Notes: generated from the letters alone by a model not told the origin. DNA of 64,000 bases from Eucalyptus grandis (GCF_016545825.1 NC_052613.1:34608844-34672843), one strand, 5' to 3'; positions 21,315 to 32,612 are shown, numbered from the stretch's first letter. Numbers and translations are program-made.

Positions 21315-22609
21315 ATGCCAAGATCCAAAAAAGACAAAGATAAAGGCAAAGGCAAAGCCACTGCCGAACCCTTCAATACACCACCAAAGCCAAAATGCTT
21401 AACATCCGTCAAGACATGGCTTCAAATGGCAGAAAATAACCAGACATTCTTACAGCAAACACCTTTGACAACAGAACCCATATCATCTGAACCCATGCTA
21501 GCCTTTAATCAGTTAGCCAACATACTACCAAAAGAAACAATATTGTTACTTGCCCAGTCTTTACAAAATGTAAAGAACGAGCCATCCAGTGCCATAGAAA
21601 TAGGTAACAATCATTACCCGCTTGCTACACAAAAACAAGCGGAATACAAAAGAATTTCGAGTGAGGTGGTTATTAGGCCTCTGGCAACCCCTCCTTCTCA
21701 AAGATAAAAAATTTTCCCCAAAACATCTTTTCAAAAAATATTGACTGTGGAAGACGGATTCTTCAATGAAGATCCAATAAAATTTGCAAAAAACATATTT
21801 CCAAAAATTAGCTTTTCAAACCCCACAATACAAACAAAACATTTGCTTATTATGAGCAAATTTTAGTGGAAACAGAATCGGCAAGGTTCACTTACTTTGC
21901 TGATAGAAACAATACAGAAAATATCATTTATTCCACTATATCCATCAATAAAGTCATACACCCCTCACACTGGGGAGCCTCACCCCATACACCCAGAAAA
22001 TTCCAAACCAGACTTACCCAAAGCCTGCCATACTCCTCCTCATATACATACTGGGACTACCAACAAGCTTGGTGGAACGTCTTTTTAAGACATAATACAA
22101 ATTTCCAACACTCCTGGTTATTATTCTTCAAAGACAACTTCTCAAGACAAAGCTTACCAAACTGGTTTGACTCCTGGTGGGATCTCTTTGGTCCTTTGGA
22201 CATAATATTACACCCCACAGTCAAACAATGATACAAGGATTTCAGTGAACACTTCATACCAACACCTCATGATATAAGGTTCCCATGCCTTATGCATTTC
22301 TTTATAATATTCAGAATCTCTTGGGTAACAGCATGGGAATTTGAATACAATATATCCAATAAACCGGGTGTACCAGTACTTGTCCGAAATTACAAAACAA
22401 AATGGTGGGATGGATTCAGATTTCTTGATCAAGGATCCGAAGCTACGGTTAAAACATGGCTAAATAGCCAGAAAACCCAAATAATCGCATCCCCATCAAA
22501 TACATCGTTCTTACAGGAGAAATCCATGGCAAGTGCAGCACTTGCATCAGTCCAAAACAGAGAGGAATACTGCAACATCCTCAGGACAATGCTCTCAGAA
22601 GTAGAATAA
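21315..22609 (+). pseudogene. Pararetroviral downstream ORF region (function unknown)
   Basis: The first frame, 21,315-21,707, starts MPRSKKDKDKGKGKA (lysine-rich) and overlaps the end of RNase H. It is followed in other frames by 21,866-22,231 and 22,292-22,609, which are rich in Trp and aromatic residues (for example DYQQAWWNVF and FDSWWDLFGPL) and end in a helical tail. Separate ORFs after RNase H are found in florendoviruses and some other caulimovirids, with unknown function. Stops at 21,705, 22,229 and between the frames show decay. Confidence 0.6.
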
Positions 22610-22779
22610 TCACAATGTGGATCTTCCAAATCTCAAGACAGTCAAGACGGATCTTCCCAGTCATATCACAGTGGAAACACTAATGAAGACGACTGCTACG
22701 GGATCAATCTGGACAAAGATTAAAATTCAAAGACATCACATGCAGATACTGTTACAAACGGCACAAAGGCTACACACCG

Positions 22780-22930
22780 AAGCGTAATAGACATACACTG
22801 TCCATACACTGTTCACTGTTCACTATTCACTTTACACTGTTCACTCAGTACCGTTCACTTTACACTATTTAGCACTGTAACACTTTCACTATAGCACCCC
22901 CTATAAATACACTCTCTCGACATAGAAGAA
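22780..22930 (+). promoter_or_regulatory. Pararetroviral promoter with TATA box and reiterated TTCAC motif
   Basis: CTATAAATAC at 22,901-22,910 is a canonical TATA box, expected to drive the terminally redundant pregenomic RNA from about 22,935. The preceding 100 bp hold about eight close copies of (G/T)TTCACT or ACACTGTTCAC. The CT-rich transcript leader follows. The PBS end of this leader is absent here because the sequence stops in the TA tract at 23,490. Confidence 0.7.
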
Positions 22931-23489
22931 GGGGGCTCGAAATTTTCTAGGTTTCTCTCTTCTTCTTCTCCCTCTCTCACTTGTAACCCATCACCCCTTC
23001 CATCTCCAACCTCATCTCTTCCATCTCCAAGCTCTCTTATCTTGTATCCCCCGGTTTCAAAGTAAGTTAGTTTTCACATACATAGTTTTATACAGGGTTA
23101 CCAACTTACATGATAGTTGGTTAACCATTTCTTGTAATACAAACATCAATACTCCCTGGAGTGCGGATTACCGCCCTAGTGGATGACTTGATGCTTTAAA
23201 TTTTTGCATCTTTCAATACATGTAATTTCAACTTTTCAGCTTTATTTAATACAAGTTCAGACCACCTTCATGGTTGGTTTTTGTTTATGCATACTCTTAC
23301 TTTATATCTTATATATTGCTTTCTGCCTTTACATTATTTTTAATTCTAGCGATTTTATTTAAGTCATTTACTTTCCCGTTCTTATACATCATTCTCCTTT
23401 TAGATACATCTCTCTACTTTCATATAGATCTGTTAATCTCTATACTTCCTTGTTCTCTCATATAGTACTCCGATCCTAACCCCTTTATG
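22931..23489 (+). other. Viral leader/intergenic region
   Basis: A CT-rich leader, then AT-rich non-coding sequence. The right host junction is a short TATATATATATAAAA tract at about 23,490. Confidence 0.5.
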
Positions 23490-23924
23490 GTATATATATA
23501 TAAAATGAAAAAAAAATAGAAACTATATTTTAAATATTGAAAAAAAAAATTAAAAAATGATACGTTAACATCGGCCAAATGTGCTAGGGTTGGGTAATGT
23601 CCATGTTAGCATTAGTCGGCCAAATTTGATTGGGTTGACTGAATTGGGGAAAAAAATTACGACTGAATTGGAAAAATTGCAATTTGTCTAGAACTGTTTT
23701 GGAAAAATGACATCATCGGAAATTTCTTTAGGAAAGCTCATTAGCTTTCAATAGGTAGAATGATAGAGATAAAAACATCGAAAGTCTATCGGATAAGTAT
23801 ATATGGATAAGTGCACTAGAAATCCTAAACTCGTCATAAAAATGCAATTGAATTCTACAACTTATAAAAAGTATAATCAAATCAAGCTTCTCAAATTCGT
23901 ATAATCAAGTTCTTTCGTTAATTC
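23490..23924. mobile_element. Right arm of the unit-A Mutator-like element and duplicated flank
   Basis: Sequence 23,500-23,700 matches 30,720-30,920 in unit B and contains the inverted arm (CCATGTTAGCATTAGTCGGCC, ACTGAATTGG). It continues with duplicated non-coding DNA to the solo LTR. Confidence 0.55.
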
Positions 23925-24844
23925 TGATACCAATTGATATTGCTAGTATGAGTACCTAGAGGGGGGTGAATAGGTATATAAAAGATTTTTCTTCAACAAT
24001 TGCACAATACTAGACAGTTGATGGATTTAAGACAAACGATAATCAAAGTAAGACTGAGAGAAGAGAAAATTGAACACGTGGTTTATAGTGGTTCGGCTTA
24101 TATCAAGCCTACGTCCACTCTTCTTCACTGACGGCCTATTGGCTGGATTCCACTATGAACAAAAGAGAAGTTACAGCACAGCTTTGCCTTGATTCCACAG
24201 TGTAGATGTTCTACCACACCTCCTCAAGATTTCTCACAAATATAGACTCTCTTTTGTATACAAGTATTCGCTCAAATGAATTGTCTAAACAAAAAGGAGC
24301 TTCAGACTTTGGAATTCTTCTATTGCGCACACCTTGAACAACTAAGACTGTCTTCCTTATATACTCCTTTATGCCATCATACCCGTTGGCACTTACCAAA
24401 GGAATTCCTCCAATCTACCCGTTGGACGGAATCAATTAGGAGGATTGTTCAAGCTATAAAAGGAACGTGTTGATAGCCCATCAATCATGTTCGCCCATAC
24501 AATCAGGATCTCGGTTTCCATAAGCAGAACCTTCCAATAATATTTAGGCAATCACCGGATCTTTAATTATCGAGTCAATCTTCGATCAATCAAAGGACTC
24601 TGTTATGTCTTCTCCAGCCACGAGATCTTCTCCAGTTGATAAGGTTAAATTCTTAACGAAACATCCAGTTCTAGATAACCTTACTTCAACGGATTAGAGA
24701 CTATCAATGAGGATAGACTTTGAGTCTTGAGTCTGGCTGTCCGGAGGTCTTCAAACTTTAAATAGTAGAGTCTGCAAGCTTTCAGACTAGACTAATAGAA
24801 ACGTTTTGTCAACTTCAAAACACTTCAAGAAGATTTCTCCAACA
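23925..24844 (-). mobile_element. Solo LTR (920 bp)
   Basis: The element begins TGATACCAATTGATATTG and ends TTTCTCCAACA, giving TG...CA termini. It is flanked by the exact 5-bp target duplication AATTC (23,920-23,924 and 24,845-24,849). Unit B has the empty site with a single AATTC at about 31,145-31,149. On the minus strand it reads TGTTGGAGAAATC ... CAATTGGTATCA, typical of Ty1/copia LTRs. No internal region or second LTR is present, so it is a recombination-derived solo LTR. Short open frames inside are not genes. Confidence 0.85.
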
Positions 24845-24849
24845 AATTC

Positions 24850-25823
24850 CATCTATTTTTTTCTCCATCCAACTAGATAAACAGAAAATGCTGATGTAGT
24901 TTTTCATTATTTTCTCTCTTGCATGGTTTTTTTTTTAATATTTCCTCTCTTATACGTGGCATCAACCGAATACAAGACTAAAACAATGTCATTTTACTCT
25001 AAATCTAAATTTTTAAAATAAATCTTCATAAAAAATATTCTTAAAACACAAAAAATGAAAAAGAAAAAAAAGAAAAGGCAAGGTCTAATGTTCAAATAGT
25101 CCATGAACTTTGGTCCAATGTAAAATATAGTTCTTGAATTTTAATCTAATGTGTAATGTCATCCTTAGAATTAAAATTGTGCAATTTGGTCTCTAAACCA
25201 TGATAAATGTGCAATGGACTATATGAAAAAGTTTAGAAGTTTAGAGATAACGTTGAATATTGGACCAAAGTTCAGGAAAGAGATTAAATAAATTAAAAGA
25301 TTAACAACATTGTACATTGGATTAAAATTCATGCACCATATTAAAAAAATTAAATGTTCTTGGATGATATTGCATATTGGACAAAGTTCATAAATTATAT
25401 ATGTCATTAAAAAAAAAAACCATCTCAAGAAATACCTCCTTTTTTCCATTCTATTCAATCTATCGGTGAGAACACTCAATCCTCGCTAAAGTGCCCAAAT
25501 CTAAGGCCTAAAATTGCAGAATCACGATATATAAAACAATTCACTGCTATCCAGAATATATTATTTTAGGCACTCGACCTCACCACAACAATCTCACTTG
25601 AGCAAACAGAACCAGAAGGAAACGCGAATGAGCACACCGGCAGATCAATGAATAAAAGCAATCGAGACAACCGTAGCTAATAATAAACCCCCGAGCATTT
25701 CATAGTATTCACTGTTATGGGAGTTACGAAGAACGAATAGGATTAAAAAATGAGGATCGAAATCAAATTCGAGGCAATAATCGAATCATTAGTCGGGGAA
25801 AAGAGAAACCGATCAAATTCTAC
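24850..25823. other. Duplicated non-coding DNA
   Basis: Collinear with 31,150-32,612 in unit B, apart from the MITE at 31,482. It has AT-rich repeats of the type CATATTGGACAAAGTTCA. The part from about 25,480 is likely intron downstream of the exon at 25,824-25,926. Confidence 0.55.
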
Positions 25824-25926
25824 CTTCCGGAGAGCCGAAGACAACCTGATGGCCAACGGCCTCAATCCCGCGAGCAGCGAGCTCGGGCTTATCGGCATAG
25901 AAACGATTGCAATAAGAAGACTCCAT
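25824..25926 (-). CDS. Orphan first coding exon of unknown function, unit A
   Basis: ATG at 25,926 opens a frame encoding MESSYCNRFYADKPELAARG, then IEAVGHQVVFGSPEG, ending at a GTAGAA donor (25,823). The same exon is in unit B (32,613-32,715) with only two N-terminal differences, and conservation is higher than in surrounding DNA. Upstream is a (CT)n tract typical of plant 5' UTRs. I find no downstream exon in either unit, so this may be the truncated 5' end of a gene carried along by the duplication. I do not recognise the family. Confidence 0.45.
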
Positions 25927-25969
25927 TTCGGTCAAGAGGCTATCTATACAGCTCTCTGAAGCCTCTCTC

Positions 25970-25976
<7 letters not shown>

Positions 25977-26014
<38 letters not shown>
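25977..26014. repeat. (CT)n microsatellite upstream of the orphan exon
   Basis: About 18 CT repeats lie at the presumed 5' UTR of the minus-strand exon. Unit B lacks this tract, having deleted about 80 bp here. Confidence 0.85.
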
Positions 26015-26017
<3 letters not shown>

Positions 26018-27112
26018 GTGCTTGGAAAGACGAAGAGCTGAACATGATGAGTTCTTCAACGGGTGTGAAGGATGGATTTATAAATTTTTCTTTATTAACA
26101 TATTTACCAACATGAAATTAATGTTCACATGCTAAACCCTATTTCACTGTTAGACCCAAAAAAAAAAAAAACTACTTCACTGATTGAATGGAGACTTTGA
26201 TCGATTTTAATTCAATAGTTCCTGAATTTTATTTTTTTTTGGTTCAATTATCCCCCTTTGAAGAAACTCGCCATTTCAATGGAGAGAGACACGAAAATAC
26301 CGATCGGATTTCTCGTGTGCTACAAAATTAATAATCCGACTGAAATTTCCTCTGGTGACATTTACCATATTCATATACTACATACTATTAACGGATGTAG
26401 GATTTCCAGATTTCACAATGTTCATGGCTTCTATCCAATGATTTTACCGATGTTTGACCTTGCCACCCTGTCGAATGTCCAGAATAAGTGGTCCGTCTTG
26501 AACATAGATATGTTCATAGTTCGTGCGTATGATTAAGTATAAAATTAAATTAGGAAACCACAAATACTTTTGGCTATTGAGAGCGCTTTGAAAGTGGTTT
26601 TGCGTAGGAAAGTCACCCATTCAGTCCTAAACTATTGTATAGATACCAATTCAATATTAAAACTTTCAATTTTGTCAATTCAGTTTTAAATATTTTTACA
26701 AAATTTCAATGTAGTCCTATCTGTCAATTTTCGTTGAAAATAGTCGACGTGGCGAGTCAATCATCACCGGCTGGCTTTCATGATGATTGAATTAATAACA
26801 TCAAGGTTAGCCTGATAACTAGGTATAGTCCATTGACAAGATTCGATCCATGTGCATTAAGTTCTGATTTGTAATTTGAAAAGGGTTTCAGAGCATTCTT
26901 GTTTATCCCGAAATTGGGGCTTAGTTCAGTGCACAATTAATAGGACGCGATTTACCAAAAGAAGACACAAGAAGAAGCGAATTTGATTGTTGTCCAAGAT
27001 ATTATTAAGCTCTCAAAATGCCACCTTTATTGAAGCAAATACAAACCAAACAAAACATCTAAATCCAGCAAGCATCTTGCTTCTTACTCTCTAAGGCAGT
27101 TTCATCCATGCT
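26015..27112. other. Duplicated non-coding DNA before defensin-like copy B
   Basis: Matches about 32,740-34,171 in unit B/C, apart from the MITE at 33,070. An open frame at 26,258-26,536 is disrupted in unit B and has no domain, so I do not call it. AT-rich MULE-like words (TTCAGTTTTAAATATTTT, GTCAATT) occur at 26,630-26,760. Confidence 0.5.
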
Positions 27113-27420
27113 TTAGCCCCCAATCGGCACGCAACCACAGATGCATCGGCCGTCGTCACACTTGCTTCCGGGGCACTTGTTGCAATATTTAAGGCAATCT
27201 TCTGAAGTAAAGCATTGGCTTGACTTTATCTCTGTCAAATCTCTTGCTCCTGTCTCAAGCATCAAACCTATGTGTATACAAAGTTCAGTATGAAACTATT
27301 TCCTTATCGTGATTGAAAAACTATAAAAACAAGAAGAGGCACGTTTCATGAGATAGGCTTACATGATGATAAGAGCACAAGGGTCACCAAAAAAGGCAAA
27401 GAGAGAGAAGCTCTTTCCAT
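27113..27420 (-). CDS. Defensin-like secreted cysteine-rich peptide, copy B (complete)
   Basis: Exon 1 (27,420-27,363) encodes a signal peptide starting MERASLSLPFLVTLVLLSS and ends at a strong GTAAGC donor. Exon 2 (27,267-27,113) follows an ACATAG acceptor and ends in TAA. Total 213 bp, 70 aa. The mature part has eight cysteines after the signal peptide: CFTSEDCLKYC, NKC, PGSKC, DDGRCICGC. C-x3-C and C-x-C spacing is the cysteine-stabilised alpha-beta signature of plant defensin-like (LCR) peptides. A likely role is apoplastic defence or peptide signalling. A TATA-like GATATAAATT lies upstream near 27,500. It is the only copy seen whole with intact splice sites. Confidence 0.8.
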
Positions 27421-27732
27421 TTCTTTTGTATGGATGGATGCAGCTGATTCGTTCTAAAACTATATTACTTTGATTTCTTTATGACAGACTGCAGAGAGGG
27501 AATTTATATCTACATGACATTGATTATTTTGATTTAGCAAATCAAGAATGAAAATGGCATGTTAATGGTTCATTGCATATAAGGAATCACACCCCTTTAC
27601 TTTTGGCAAGATATTTATTGATATTAGTGCCCTAATAAGTGGATTGCTTTCCTTAATGGACGGTAATGATTGACATGGGAGTAATTAATCGACATGACTC
27701 CGAATGGGGAGATCATAGGTAGAGAGAGACTT
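27421..27732. other. Upstream region of defensin-like copy B
   Basis: Promoter and flank nearly identical to 222-530. No other gene. Confidence 0.5.
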
Positions 27733-28504
27733 GAAGCGCATTTGGCAACTGGCCAAATAGTGTTAGATTCAATTCTTTTGTTTACGGAAGTAGATTTGGA
27801 ACATAAATCCATTTGGTAATTTTTTTGTTCCCGGGAATAGATTTGTAGGTAGCATCGAGAATTTAAAAAAAAAATTTGATTCTTTATTCCCAAAAACAAT
27901 TCCAAAATCAAGCCAACCGAAATTTTTTCTTTTCTTTTCTCTTCTTCTTTCCTTCTTGTTTTACTTCCTTTTCTCTTCTCATTCCACCGCCGTTGCCATT
28001 GGCCATTGCCATCACCATCCATCGCTACCATTGACGAGCCTTGCCCAGCCGCTAGCGAGGCTCAACCTCGCTGAGCCACCAAGGCGAGGCCGACCTCGCA
28101 GTGGCCCGGGGAGTTCGAGCCCTGTGAACGACCAAGAGAGCTCGGTCGAGCCTCGCTTGGGCCAACGACCCTCCGGCAAGGTTGTCAACCCTCGTCTAGC
28201 CGATCGCCGGTTATCCCAAGGTCAGTACTAGCAACCGACTGAGGAAAAAGATATAGAAAAGAAGAAAAAGGGAAAAAAAAAAAAAAGAGACAAAGTAATT
28301 AAATTATTAAAAAAATTAGAAAATAATGGTTTGGATTAGAAATTTGGACAACAATGCCAAATGCAATTCTATCCTGGGAATAAAAATTTCGAGCAATTAC
28401 TAAAATGCCTTCAAATGCTTAGGATTTGTTCTTGGGAACATAATAAAAAGAATCATTTTTTATTAGAAATTATTCTCGGGAATAGAATGATTATAAACGC
28501 ACCA
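27733..28504. mobile_element. MITE-like element with GTTTGG(C/T)AA ends, copy B
   Basis: The paralogous copy of 531-1,248: left GAAGCGCATTTGGCAACTGG, a GC-rich core at 27,990-28,230, and right GATTATAAACGCACC. It is present in both units, so it predates the segmental duplication. Confidence 0.5.
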
Positions 28505-29204
28505 TTGACATAGTCTTGCTAAAATCTTAGGTATCTATCACTAATCGATTGCCATGCAAATCATGAACCACAACAATCACCTTTCTCCAAAAGTAATGAC
28601 AAGTAATCTAGTTAGCCATATAATTTCTACAATTAATACCACAAAAAATTCCAAACTGTGACAAAATTCTCATAAACTAATTTTTTGACCACAAAAAACC
28701 TTAAATTGGTATATTTGTGACAAATATACTATAAACTAATTTTTAACTATCAAAAACCCTAAATTGGTACATTTATAATAAATATACCCTAAGTTAGTTT
28801 CTATTAAATTTGATTAATATCACGAAAAACCACAACTCGATACACATGTAACAAACATAGGGTAAAATCACAAACCGATACACCCATCAATTGTCACGTA
28901 TCATCCAACTTAGCATTTTGGGGTTTTTGTGATATTAACCCTTATTTCTAAGAAACCAAACTATTATAGATATGATTAGGTTGACTATATGGACGAAACC
29001 AACATATACCCCAATAATGATGTCATTAGCAAATTTTTTAGGAAAGATCACTAGCTATCAATAGATAGCATGGTTGAGATAAAAACATTGAAAATCTGGC
29101 GAATAAATATGTAGAAATAAGTGCATTTGAGATCCTAAACTTAGAAACCTAACTATTATAGATATGACTAGGTTGACTATATGGACGAAACGAACATATA
29201 CCCT
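28505..29204. other. Duplicated non-coding DNA containing the hAT empty site
   Basis: Collinear with 1,249-1,620 joined to 13,131-13,560. The sequence GATACACC at 28,877-28,884 is the pre-insertion target of the 11.5-kb hAT element in unit A. Confidence 0.85.
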
Positions 29205-29405
29205 TATTATAATTTTTCCAATTTAGTTCTAAACATTTTTTTCATTTTTGTAATTGTGTCAATTTAGTCCTAAACATTTTGCAATTGTGTCAATTCAATC
29301 CATCCTGCCAAATTTGGCTAGTCAGTGCTAACATGGATGATGGCCAATGCCAAGTGTCATTTAAAAAAAAAATATCTATTTTTTAAATTTTTTTTTTTTT
29401 TTTCA

Positions 29406-29407
<2 letters not shown>

Positions 29408-29484
<77 letters not shown>
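29408..29484. repeat. (CT)n microsatellite
   Basis: About 38 CT repeats within the Mutator-like element. Confidence 0.95.
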
Positions 29485-29486
<2 letters not shown>

Positions 29487-30021
29487 CCTTAGCCGATTGC
29501 CAAACCCAAACCTCAATAACTAGCTAGAGGTGTTGGCTGACAAGAGCGACCCTCGCCAGATCGACGGTGAGATCCCATCGCTTGACAAGGCCTCGCTAGA
29601 TCTAGCGAGGCTCAACCTCACCTAGCCATGGCGAGGGTGAGCCTCACCCAACATCAACATTGCTAGGTCCTGCCATGGCTAAGCATGGCTTGACCTTGTT
29701 ATGTATATAGCAAGGCCCTTGCCTAGCGACTGCAACTTCGCCATTGGCCATAAATCTGGCGAGAGCCTCGCCTTCACAGGGTAAGGCCCTCGCCAGATCC
29801 ACGGCGAGGCCAGCCTCACCCTAGTTGGGTGAAGCCTTGCCGTCATAGGACAAACTTGGCTTCACCAGCCATGGCAAGGGTGAGCAACGCTGTTGCTGGG
29901 TGAGGCTTGCCCTCCCCAGTGATTGGCAAGAGCAACCCTCGCCATTGGTTGACAAGGCGACCTCACCGGGCAAAGCCTCTAGTTGATTACTGAGGTCTGA
30001 CGATTGGCTAGGGGAAGAAGA

Positions 30022-30058
<37 letters not shown>

Positions 30059-30645
30059 TATATATATATATAACCTAGCCCATCGCCGAACCTCAATGAC
30101 TAGCTAGAGGCGTTCGCTGACAAGGGCAAGCCTCGCCAGATCAATGGCAAGATCCTATTGCTAGACTAGGCCTTGCTAGATCTAAGGAGGCTCAACCTCA
30201 CCTTGCCATGGCGAGGTCAAGCCTTGCCCAACGACAACATTGCTAGGCCTTGCCATGGCTAGGCAAGGCTCGACCTCGTTGTGTATCTAGCAAGGCCCTT
30301 GCCTAGCGACTACGACTTCATCATTGGCTATAAATCTAGCGAGAGCCTCGCCGTCGCAGGGTAAGGCCCTTGCCAGATCCATGGCGAGGGCAGCCTCGCC
30401 CTCATTGGGGGAGGCCTTGCCACCCTCATTGGGTGAGGCCTTACCGTCCTAGTTGGGTGAGGCCTTACAATCATAAGACAAACTCGGCTTCACCAGCCAT
30501 AGTGAGGACGAGCAATGTTGTCGATGGGTGAGGCTTGCCCTCACCAATGATCAGCGGGAGCAAGCCTCGCCCTTAGCCAATGAGACGACCTCACCGAGCA
30601 AAGCCTCTAGATGATTGTCAAGATCCGACGACCAGCTAGGGGAAG

Positions 30646-30677
<32 letters not shown>

Positions 30678-30717
<40 letters not shown>
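30678..30717. repeat. (TA)n tract, empty site of the pararetrovirus insertion
   Basis: About 20 TA repeats, uninterrupted. The same tract in unit A was the integration point for 15,025-23,489. Confidence 0.85.
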
Positions 30718-30721
<4 letters not shown>

Positions 30722-30930
30722 TGAAAAAAAATAAATATATATATTTAAAATATTGAAAAAAAATTAAAAATAATAAGTTAGCGTTGGCCGAATGTGCCGG
30801 TGTTGGCTAATGTCCATGTTAGCGTTAGTCAACCAAATTTGATTGGGTTGATTGAATTGGGAAAAAAAGAAAAAGAAAAGTTTACGACTGAATTGGAAAA
30901 ATTGCAATTTGTCTAATACTGTTTTGGAAA

Positions 30931-31481
30931 AATGACATCATCAGAAATTTCTTTTGGAAGCCCATTAGCTTTCAATTGGTAGAATGATAGGGATAAAAAC
31001 ATCAAAAGTCTAGCGAATAAGTATATATGGATAAGTGCACTAGAAATCCCAAACTCGTCATAAAAATACAATTGAATCCTACAACTTACAAAAAGCGTAA
31101 TCAAATCAAACCTGTCAAATTAGTATAATCAAGTTCCTTCGTTAATTCGATCTATTTTTTTCTCCATCCAATTAGATAAACGGTACATGCCGATGTAGTT
31201 TTTTATTATTTTCTCTCTTGCATGGGTTTTTTTAATATATTTCCTCTCTTATACGTGGCATCAACACTAAAACGATGTCATTTTCCTCTAAATCTAAATT
31301 TTTTAATAAAATATTAATTAAAAATATTTTTAAAAGCACAAAAAATGAAAAAGAAAAAAAAGGCAAGGTCTAATGTTCAAATAGTCCATGAACTTTAGTC
31401 CAATGTGTAATATGGTTCTTGAATTTTAATCTAATTTGCAATGTTGTCCTTAGAATTAAAATTGTGCAATTTGGTCTCTAA
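30931..31481. other. Duplicated non-coding DNA with solo-LTR empty site
   Basis: Collinear with 23,700-25,196. A single AATTC at about 31,145-31,149 is the empty site of the unit-A solo LTR. Confidence 0.7.
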
Positions 31482-31969
31482 TGGGGGCATGACAACTGCC
31501 TATTTCTCTTTTAGAAACAATTTTTCTATTTCAGACCCGTTTTTGGAATAGAAATCCGTTTGATAAACTTATTTCGTTTTTCTTTTCTGGAATAAATTTC
31601 TATTCCAGAAATAGGTTTGGAATGGAAATCAGAAATAGAAATTTTTTACTTCTCTATTTTTAGAACAGAAATGAGAAATAAAAAATTTTCTCATTGTTTG
31701 TCAATCGGTCCTTCATCCGTTGGCGCGACCACCATCCGTCAGTCGCCGCCCGCCCGCCAACCCTTTCCAGTCACCACCGCCGCCACCGGTGGCCGGCCGC
31801 CGCCTTCCGTCACCGCTATCCGCCGGTCCGCCGCTGTCCAAAAGGAAAAAAAATTGTGTCATTATCAAACGGTTATTTTTGCTTAGAAACTTTTCTATAA
31901 ATAAAAATAGAAAAATTTATTTCTATTCCAGAAACTATTTCTAGAACATAATGGTTGTCATGCGTGCCC
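31482..31969. mobile_element. Harbinger-like MITE, unit B only (488 bp)
   Basis: Ends TGGGGGCATGACAAC and GTTGTCATGCGTGCCC share the inverted core GCATGACAAC. It is flanked by TAA (31,479-31,481 and 31,970-31,972), a 3-bp target duplication typical of PIF/Harbinger. Unit A has the empty site CTCTAAACC at about 25,192. The GC-rich middle (31,720-31,840) with CCGCC words produces three overlapping short frames that are not genes. Confidence 0.75.
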
Positions 31970-32612
31970 TAAACCGTTATAAATGTGCAATGGGCTTCAT
32001 GAAAAAGTTTAGAAGTTTAGAGATAACGTTGAACATTGAACCAAAGTTCAGGAACGAGATTAAATAAATTAAAAGATTAAGAACAACATTGTACATTGGA
32101 TTACAATTTATGTACCATATTGAGCAAATTAAATGTTCTTGGACGATATTGCATATTGGACAAAGTTCATAAATTATATATGTCATTTCCCCGCCTTAAA
32201 AAAAAAATGATCTCAAGAAACACCTCCTTTTTTTCCATTCTATTCAATCTATCGGTGAGAACGCTCTATCCTCGCTAAAGTGCCCAAATCTAAGGCCTAA
32301 AATTGCAGAATCACGATATATAAAACAATTCACTGCTATCCAGAATATATGACTTTAGGCACTCGACCTCACCACAACAATCTCACTTGAGCAAACAGAA
32401 CCAGAAGGAAACACGAATGAGCACACCAGCAGATCAATGAATAAAAGCAATCGAGACAACCGTAGCTAATAATAAACCCCCGAGCATTTCATAGTATTCA
32501 CTGTTATGGGAGTTACGAAGAACGAATAGGATTAAAAAATGAGGATCGAAATCAAATTCGAGACAATAATCGAATCATTAGTCGGGGAAAAGAGAAACCG
32601 ATCAAATTCTAC
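31970..32612. other. Duplicated non-coding DNA, unit B
   Basis: Collinear with 25,197-25,823. The part from about 32,270 is probably intronic to the orphan exon. No other gene. Confidence 0.5.

Larger units (their letters stand above)
15025..23489 (+). mobile_element. Endogenous caulimovirid (plant pararetrovirus), rearranged and decayed
   Basis: An 8.5-kb viral integrant in a (TA)n tract. A short inverted piece (15,025-15,907) lies head-to-head with a long plus-strand piece (about 15,908-23,489). The plus piece carries, in order, movement protein, coat region with a CCHC knuckle, aspartic protease, reverse transcriptase, RNase H, a separate downstream ORF region, and a TATA promoter. There is no integrase and there are no LTRs, which separates it from Ty3 elements. 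The movement-to-RNase H order plus a second ORF region resembles the layout of florendoviruses; the genus is inferred. Frameshifts and stops interrupt nearly every domain, so it cannot express an intact polyprotein. Confidence 0.9.
29205..30930. mobile_element. Mutator-like element with GAGGC-rich core, unit B (uninterrupted)
   Basis: The left arm (29,205-29,350) has CAATTTAGTTCTAAACATT and GCCAAATTTGGCTAGTCAGTGCTAACATGGA. Its inverse appears at 30,775-30,920 (CCATGTTAGCGTTAGTC, AACCAAATTTGATTGGG, ACTGAATTGG), giving long degenerate terminal inverted repeats. The core is two tandem units of nearly 600 bp (about 29,480-30,050 and 30,070-30,660) rich in GCGAGGC and AGGCCTTGCC words. (CT)n, (AG)n and (TA)n tracts mark the unit borders. 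No transposase. Confidence 0.6.

Noticed and set aside
15025..23489. Interpretation as a Ty3-type LTR retrotransposon
   Set aside because: A movement protein is present, integrase and LTRs are absent, and the primer-binding site and promoter layout fit a pararetrovirus.
26258..26536. 92-aa frame with some conservation in unit B
   Set aside because: The unit-B counterpart is broken by indels and a MITE, and there is no domain or splice evidence.
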